A DNA stretch of 28,874 nucleotides. Source: CAYYAQ01 sp964469555. Lineage in GTDB: Bacteria > Planctomycetota > UBA1135 > UBA2386. Below are positions 24,546 through 28,874 of the stretch, one piece after another. Under the pieces are notes generated by a model that was not told the origin of the DNA, did no database searches, and worked only from the letters and a program-made list of their open reading frames with translations. The translations under genes and the position numbers were made by a program. The DNA lies in contig CAYYAQ010000062.1 in the NCBI GenBank assembly GCA_964469555.1, forward strand, positions 1 through 28,874. The letters run 5' to 3'. Position 1 is the stretch's first letter; every line of letters begins with the position of its first letter.

Positions 24546-26521
24546 ACACCCACGGTCTGGGTGATTTCCGACTGCGGGACCGTGACCGGCGCCTTCGGCA
24601 GCCGAATCGTGAACGTCGTCCCGACGCCTTCCTCCGAATCGAGTTCGATCGTCCCGCCGTGCCCTGCGATCGCCTCCTTCACGATGTGAAGACCGAGACC
24701 CGTGCCGCTGACCCCCGACGTGTTTGCCCCCCGCTCGAAGCGCAGGAACAGATCGTGCCGATCCCCTTCGGGCACGCCGATGCCGTTGTCGCTCACGATG
24801 ATGACGTGAGATTCGCCCTCATCCTCGTAACTGATCCAGATCCGCGGATCCCGGTCCGGAGAGCGGTACTGGATCGCGTTCCCGATCAAGTTCATGAACG
24901 CCTTCGTCAGCGCCCACTCGTCGACCATGATCACCGGCATCGGCTCGACTCTAAGCCCTACGTCGTATTCCTCGATGTTGTAGCGCAGCGTGCGCAACAC
25001 CTCGCCGATCAAGATGCCGAGATCCACCTCGGCAAACTTCATCTCGAACGTCGTGTCCAAGACGATGCTGTCCATCAAGTCGCCGACCAACCGCTCCATC
25101 ATGTCGACTGCCGCCATGGAGTTCTCGATCGCCGATCCCACTCTCCCCTCGGTCTCTCCGAAGTAGCCCTTGGTCACGGAGGTCAGCATCAGCTTGATCG
25201 CCAACAAGGGCTTGTTCAGGTCGTGGATCGTGTTCTGTGTGAACTTGATCAACTCCTCGTTCTTGCGGCGCAACGCCATCTGGTGCTGGTCCAGCTCGCC
25301 GAACGCCTCGGCCATCTGGAGGTTGGACTGCAACGCCATGTCCAGCAGTCCGGATTCGCCATCATCGAGCGGCGCAACCGGCTCGGTGCCCGCTACGACC
25401 AATGTCTGATTCAGGTCGAAGTCCAGCTCCTCGTCCGAGAAGAGTTCCGAAAGCGGTGCGCTCTCGGCGGCACCCGACATCCCAGCGAGTTTTGTGACGG
25501 TGGTCTCACCCGGACCCGGTACCGGCTCCTGTTCTCGCTCGACTACGACGTCTGGCGTGACCGTCTCGGCCTGTACATCCTCGGGCTGAGTCTTCGTGGT
25601 GGATTCAGGCGGGGTCTCAGGCTGGATCTCCGTGTTCGGATCGTCATCTTTCTTCCGCACGGCGTCGAGCAGGGAATTCCAATCGTCGTGGGCACTGTGC
25701 TCCGCGGGATGCGCGCCCGCGTCGCCCTCTGCCTTATTGTCATCGCTGGCGGAGTCCGTGGTCTTGGCCAAGTCTGCGTCGCAGACTTGTTTCTCCTCGT
25801 CGACGGTGAACTCGGCGACATTCCGCTCGAGGCCGTCTCCCTGCAGTTCCCTCCACACGTCGAAGAGCGACCAGAGCTTGTTGCGCGCCGACTCCGCGAC
25901 TCCTTCCGCGGTGATCTCACCCTTGCCCAGATCGTACTGCCTGATCTTCTGCTCGACGAGTTGACCAGCCGCGTGCACGAACGTCTCGTACACCCCCTGC
26001 GTATCCGTCGCGACGCTCGGAAACGCCTGGATGTCGTCGCGAATCAGGAAATGCGGATTCATCTCCTCTTCGGTCAGGATGTCGTCGAGGTCGCGCTTGT
26101 TGTACTGGATCACGACCGGAATCGTGTCCGGGTTCAGCCCGTTCGACCACAGGTTCTCCCGCAGACTGGTCAGCGCTTCGCGGTTCTCTTCGAGGCGGCT
26201 GCGCTGACTGTCGACGACCAAGACGACGGCATCCGCGCCCTGCAGCACGTACTTGCGCATGCGCTTGTACTTCGGCTGGCCAGGCACCGTGAAACCCTGG
26301 ATCAAGATCTGGTAACCCTCGACGGTCCCCAAGTTGATCGGCAGGAAGTCGAACAACAACGTCGCGTCCTGCTCGGTCTTGATCGACACGAGCTTGACGT
26401 CGGTGCTCGGGGACATCACGCCGTGAACAGCCTGCAGGCTCGTCGTCTTGCCGCCGGCGCCGATTCCGTAGTACACCAGCTTGGCGTGAACCGTTTTCTC
26501 TGCGAGGTTGATGAAGCCCAT
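24542..26521 (-). CDS. MglA-like GTPase fused to histidine kinase
   Basis: A 659-residue protein of two signalling modules. Residues 1-195 are an MglA-type Ras-like GTPase: MGFINLAEKTVHAKLVYYG start, P-loop G19-I-G-A-G-G-K25-T-T27, switch-2 T78-V-P-G-Q82, and N141-K-R-D144. The linker, residues 200-395, is acidic, low-complexity and probably disordered; about 395-430 is a helix leading to the kinase. Residues about 425-650 are the kinase: H-box H433 in TIHDLNKPLLAIKLML, N-box NLIGNAIQYRSP, DNGIGVP (578-584), FERGAN and GTGLGLHIVKEAIAGHGG. There is no PAS, HAMP or membrane segment and no receiver domain, so it is a cytoplasmic hybrid whose response regulator is elsewhere. GTP state may gate kinase activity (inference). 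Start at the ATG at 26521; GTGA overlap with leuB. Confidence 0.88.
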   Translation of the reverse strand: MGFINLAEKTVHAKLVYYGIGAGGKTTSLQAVHGVMSPSTDVKLVSIKTEQDATLLFDFLPINLGTVEGYQILIQGFTVPGQPKYKRMRKYVLQGADAVVLVVDSQRSRLEENREALTSLRENLWSNGLNPDTIPVVIQYNKRDLDDILTEEEMNPHFLIRDDIQAFPSVATDTQGVYETFVHAAGQLVEQKIRQYDLGKGEITAEGVAESARNKLWSLFDVWRELQGDGLERNVAEFTVDEEKQVCDADLAKTTDSASDDNKAEGDAGAHPAEHSAHDDWNSLLDAVRKKDDDPNTEIQPETPPESTTKTQPEDVQAETVTPDVVVEREQEPVPGPGETTVTKLAGMSGAAESAPLSELFSDEELDFDLNQTLVVAGTEPVAPLDDGESGLLDMALQSNLQMAEAFGELDQHQMALRRKNEELIKFTQNTIHDLNKPLLAIKLMLTSVTKGYFGETEGRVGSAIENSMAAVDMMERLVGDLMDSIVLDTTFEMKFAEVDLGILIGEVLRTLRYNIEEYDVGLRVEPMPVIMVDEWALTKAFMNLIGNAIQYRSPDRDPRIWISYEDEGESHVIIVSDNGIGVPEGDRHDLFLRFERGANTSGVSGTGLGLHIVKEAIAGHGGTIELDSEEGVGTTFTIRLPKAPVTVPQSEITQTVGV

Positions 26522-26523
26522 GG

Positions 26524-26546
26524 ATCTGGTCCTTTATCGACCAGAT
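26524..26546 (-). promoter_or_regulatory. Perfect 8-bp dyad abutting the GTPase-kinase start
   Basis: ATCTGGTC (26546-26539 on minus) and GACCAGAT (26531-26524) pair around loop GATAAAG. The ATG follows after two bases. The ribosome-binding candidate (AAAGGA) straddles the loop and stem, so folding would hide it. It may also be a protein operator. The region 26522-26608 holds no other gene. Confidence 0.55.
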
Positions 26547-26608
26547 AGTTCGCGCGGCTTCAATCAGGAGGAGCCGAGTCCACGGCATTCGAACTGTGTC
26601 GATATTTT

Positions 26609-27928
26609 CTACATCCGCCGCGGCAACAACTTCTTCGCCGGTCGCAACGAGAACCACCGCACATTCGATTCTGAGAGAGTCGCCTTCAGGACGCGGTTCA
26701 CGTCCTCGAGACTGATCTTTCCAATTCGGTCCACCGCGTCCATCGGCCAGTTGAGGCAGATCGCCGTGGCGAGATAGCGAGCGCGAGGAAGCAGATATGA
26801 CCACGAGGAACTCGCGTAGGGTGGCACGGCCATGGTGTTCGCCACCTCGATCCTCGCCGGCCCGAGGGCGCTACGTCGAACACCAGTTTTCCTCATCCGC
26901 TGCAAGAAGAGTTCGATGTCCTCGCGCGCGGACGTCAGGTCCCGGCCGTTCTTGCCGCGCCGATTCACGCGCACAAGCGATTCACCTTTCCAGCTCAGGT
27001 ACGAAAACGGCGGCGAGAGCGCATCCCATTCCACCCCGTGCTGCCTGAGGTCGGCGTAGGCGCGGTCGCGCATCACGATCATCGCGACCACGAAAGCGAG
27101 GTAGTCCTCGTCTCCCGGACGTAGCGCGGGGAACGCCGCGCTCACGTACGGTCCGTCGACGCGAGCGTGAACGGCGTCCGCGGTCAAGGTGGGAGCGGCG
27201 TCGTGCACGACGCGCGCCGGCGGGCCCCCGGACCGTGACGGCTTGCTGAGCCGATCGCGACACGCGGTCCACATCTTGGGTTCGAGATTGCCGATGATGA
27301 CGAGCGCCGCGCCCGTGCATCCGTATCGATCGACATACCGCTTCCGCACCGCGGCGACATCCAATCGGGCTATCTCCTCGGGGATGCCGCGACTCTGCCT
27401 ACCTTCGGGCTTGCCACGAAACACGGTCCGCCAGGCTTTCTGCTCGATCACGCTGCCCGGATAGAGCCAGGAGTGGTTGTCGCTCTCCAGCTTCGCGCGT
27501 CCGAGTGCGACGGCGACGCGATCCTTGGTCACTTCGAGTTTGCCGGCGAGCAAGCTCTCGATGAACGCGAGACGATCGACGGCGTCGCGGCGTGGACCGC
27601 TGTGCGAAATCAAGGTCTGTCCGGCCTGCACGTCGATGTTGAAGCGTTGCTTGGTCTTCACGCTGACCTGTGTCACTTCGAAGAACCAACGCAGGACCTC
27701 CGCGCAGCCGGTGCGACCCTTCGCGTCGTGTCCCCAGCCGATCGGCAGAGCCAGCGCGATGCTCACGTCGGTCGCTTCGGGCGAAGGAACGTGGAGAACA
27801 TGCAGTCCGTTGTCCAGCACGACGACCTCTGGACTGGCCGCGCGCTTGGGAGCCGCCGCGTCTTTGGTTTGAGATATCGCCGCAGCGGCGAGCGCGACGA
27901 CGGCCAAACACGCATCCCAACGAATCAT
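26609..27928 (-). CDS. M16-like peptidase family protein, zinc site lost, exported
   Basis: Start at the ATG at 27928, sharing ATGA with the ABC ATPase stop (439 aa). Residues 1-20 are a signal peptide (MIRWDACLAVVALAAAAISQ). The two half-domains of a pitrilysin-like M16 fold are seen: VVVLDNGLHVLHVPSPEATDV opening, then ALALPIGWGHDAKGRTGCAEVL, and later GAALVIIGNLEP plus PYVSAAFPALRPGDEDYLAF. The inverted zinc motif HxxEH, expected after the G-rich turn, is replaced by AEVLRWF, so it should be non-catalytic, like the partner subunit of heterodimeric M16 enzymes. Its active partner may lie beyond the right edge. It sits downstream of a peptide-type ABC ATPase, so a role in peptide processing or export is plausible but inferred. 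Confidence 0.75.
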   Translation of the reverse strand: MIRWDACLAVVALAAAAISQTKDAAAPKRAASPEVVVLDNGLHVLHVPSPEATDVSIALALPIGWGHDAKGRTGCAEVLRWFFEVTQVSVKTKQRFNIDVQAGQTLISHSGPRRDAVDRLAFIESLLAGKLEVTKDRVAVALGRAKLESDNHSWLYPGSVIEQKAWRTVFRGKPEGRQSRGIPEEIARLDVAAVRKRYVDRYGCTGAALVIIGNLEPKMWTACRDRLSKPSRSGGPPARVVHDAAPTLTADAVHARVDGPYVSAAFPALRPGDEDYLAFVVAMIVMRDRAYADLRQHGVEWDALSPPFSYLSWKGESLVRVNRRGKNGRDLTSAREDIELFLQRMRKTGVRRSALGPARIEVANTMAVPPYASSSWSYLLPRARYLATAICLNWPMDAVDRIGKISLEDVNRVLKATLSESNVRWFSLRPAKKLLPRRM

Positions 27929-28874
27929 CCCTGTAGCCTCCCTTGTGTCAGTTCGAGAACCCGATGTGCGAACGCATCGGCCATCTCCCGATCGTGGGTG
28001 ATCAGCAGGCATGCCAGCCTGCGGCGACGCTGCGCGTTCATTACCATCATCATGACAGATCGAGCGGAGTCGTGGTCCAGGGAAGCCGTCGGTTCGTCGA
28101 GAACCAACACCGGCGGGTCGACCGACAACGCGCGCAGAAGCGCAGCCCGGCGACGCTCGCCACCGGACAATTCGCTCGCGGTCCGGGCGAGACTATCCGC
28201 CGAGAGTCCGATGGCCGCGGCCTCACGGTCACAATCGAAGGACTCGACCCGGGTCTCTTCGAGCAGTTCGCGGATCGTGCGCCCCGGAGTGAGCGACGCG
28301 AACGCGTCCTGAAAGAGCAATTGCCGATCCGTCACCCCGGTCTCGGTCGGGCGATCTGCCTGGACACGCCCCGTCTCCTGGAACAGGAGCTTCTGTCGCG
28401 AGGCGCACTCGACCCTGCCGCGGTCCGGTTTCAGGTGGCCCGTGAGAATCCGCGCGAGAGTCGACTTGCCGCAACCGGAGGGACCGACGATCGCGACGAC
28501 TTCGCCGGGAGCCATCTGCATTTCGAGGTCGCAGAGGACCGAATTGGCGCCGAAGGACTTCGTCAGCCCCTGGACCCGCAGGACGACTCCTCGACACTCC
28601 CGCCGTTCCCAGTCCGGCCAGGTGCGCGATCGCGCGCTCGCCGCCTCGAACGCATCTTCGTGGTGCTCGAAGAGCCGCGCGCCGACGGCCTCGACGAGGG
28701 TGAAATCGTGCGTGGCGAGCAAGATCGCCGTCCCGTGCCGTTCCCGCAGCAGTTCCACACCGGCCACGAAGCTGTCGATCGAGGCGCCGTCCAGACTCGC
28801 CGTCGGCTCGTCGGCAAGCAGCAGCTTGGGCGCCCGCAACAGCGCGATCGCCAGCAGGACCTTTTGCGCCTGCC
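27925..28874 (-). CDS. Double-NBD ABC transporter ATPase (opens off right edge)
   Basis: The frame is open to the edge and begins inside the first nucleotide-binding domain: GQAQKVLLAIALLRAPK, then the Walker B region LLLADEPTASLD and H-loop LLATHDF. After a short linker a second complete NBD follows: Walker A GPSGCGKST (about 28459-28485), Q-loop LLFQDAFASLTPGRTI, signature ELSGGERRR, Walker B PVLVLDEPTASLD and H-loop LLITHDREMA. Two NBDs in one chain with the oligopeptide-family Q-loop suggest a dipeptide/oligopeptide/nickel-type importer ATPase (YejF-like), energising permeases that should lie upstream, beyond the edge. Both Walker and signature motifs in the visible half look intact. Overlaps the M16-like gene by 4 nt (ATGA). 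Confidence 0.88.
   Translation of the reverse strand, partial: QAQKVLLAIALLRAPKLLLADEPTASLDGASIDSFVAGVELLRERHGTAILLATHDFTLVEAVGARLFEHHEDAFEAASARSRTWPDWERRECRGVVLRVQGLTKSFGANSVLCDLEMQMAPGEVVAIVGPSGCGKSTLARILTGHLKPDRGRVECASRQKLLFQETGRVQADRPTETGVTDRQLLFQDAFASLTPGRTIRELLEETRVESFDCDREAAAIGLSADSLARTASELSGGERRRAALLRALSVDPPVLVLDEPTASLDHDSARSVMMMVMNAQRRRRLACLLITHDREMADAFAHRVLELTQGRLQG

Noticed and set aside
24404..26548. A 714-codon plus-strand frame antisense to the GTPase-kinase
   Set aside because: It mirrors the real gene in codon-phase and contains no domain; a GC-rich shadow.

Overview
The window looks like part of a scaffold from an uncultured, high-GC planctomycete-like bacterium. Several genes match the planctomycete repertoire: a sulfatase with a C-terminal F5/8 type C domain, a Tat-exported Gfo/Idh/MocA oxidoreductase, large secreted proteins with EF-hand, thioredoxin-like or prenyltransferase/squalene-oxidase (alpha-toroid) repeats, and many genes with weak or no Shine-Dalgarno sequence. 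The assignment rests on gene content and style only. A run of ten N inside the cystathionine beta-synthase gene marks a scaffold join. The flanks are two divergent copies of the same short coding stretch, so the left 6.7 kb and the right 22 kb may come from different strains or species.

Region 1 (1-2.73 kb, minus strand) is ragged: the N-terminus of an exported protein running off the left edge, a 410-bp stretch with decayed coding fragments, a membrane-anchored Lys/Pro-repeat coiled-coil protein, a 33-codon ORF that is little more than a signal peptide, and a glycine-rich gene whose 5' end runs into the 3' end of a tRNA-Pro(CGG). It reads like the end of an eroding accessory island at a tRNA.

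Region 2 (2.8-7.8 kb) holds mgtE (Mg2+ channel), a long low-complexity protein of unknown function, and a divergent cystathionine beta-synthase. Region 3 (7.8-11.25 kb) has a secreted EF-hand/thioredoxin-like/helical-repeat protein on minus, flanked by small HEAT-like and other gene scraps. Region 4 (11.35-16.7 kb) has ATP-type pckA with a candidate promoter, translationally coupled to a C45-type Ntn-hydrolase lipoprotein. Convergent to these is a two-gene operon of bacterial-PH (YdbS/YdbT-like) membrane proteins.

Region 5 (16.76-17.22 kb) carries divergent tRNA-His(GTG) and tRNA-Lys(CTT), each with a recognisable promoter and a strong intrinsic terminator. All three tRNAs in the window have a small hairpin in the presumed 5' leader. 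Region 6 (17.4-23.44 kb) has the sulfatase convergent to a Gfo/Idh oxidoreductase, with a hairpin exactly between their stops. Upstream of the oxidoreductase lies an exported jelly-roll plus alpha-toroid protein. This set suggests handling of sulfated or complex polysaccharide, but the sequence does not prove it.

Region 7 (23.44-28.87 kb, minus) is a tightly packed run: a double-NBD ABC ATPase (open at the right edge), an M16-like peptidase lacking its zinc motif (ATGA overlap), a single protein that joins an MglA-like small GTPase to a histidine kinase, and leuB (GTGA overlap). The GTPase-histidine kinase fusion, preceded by a perfect dyad ending two bases before its start codon, is the most unusual item. 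It puts a Ras-like switch and a two-component sensor in one chain.
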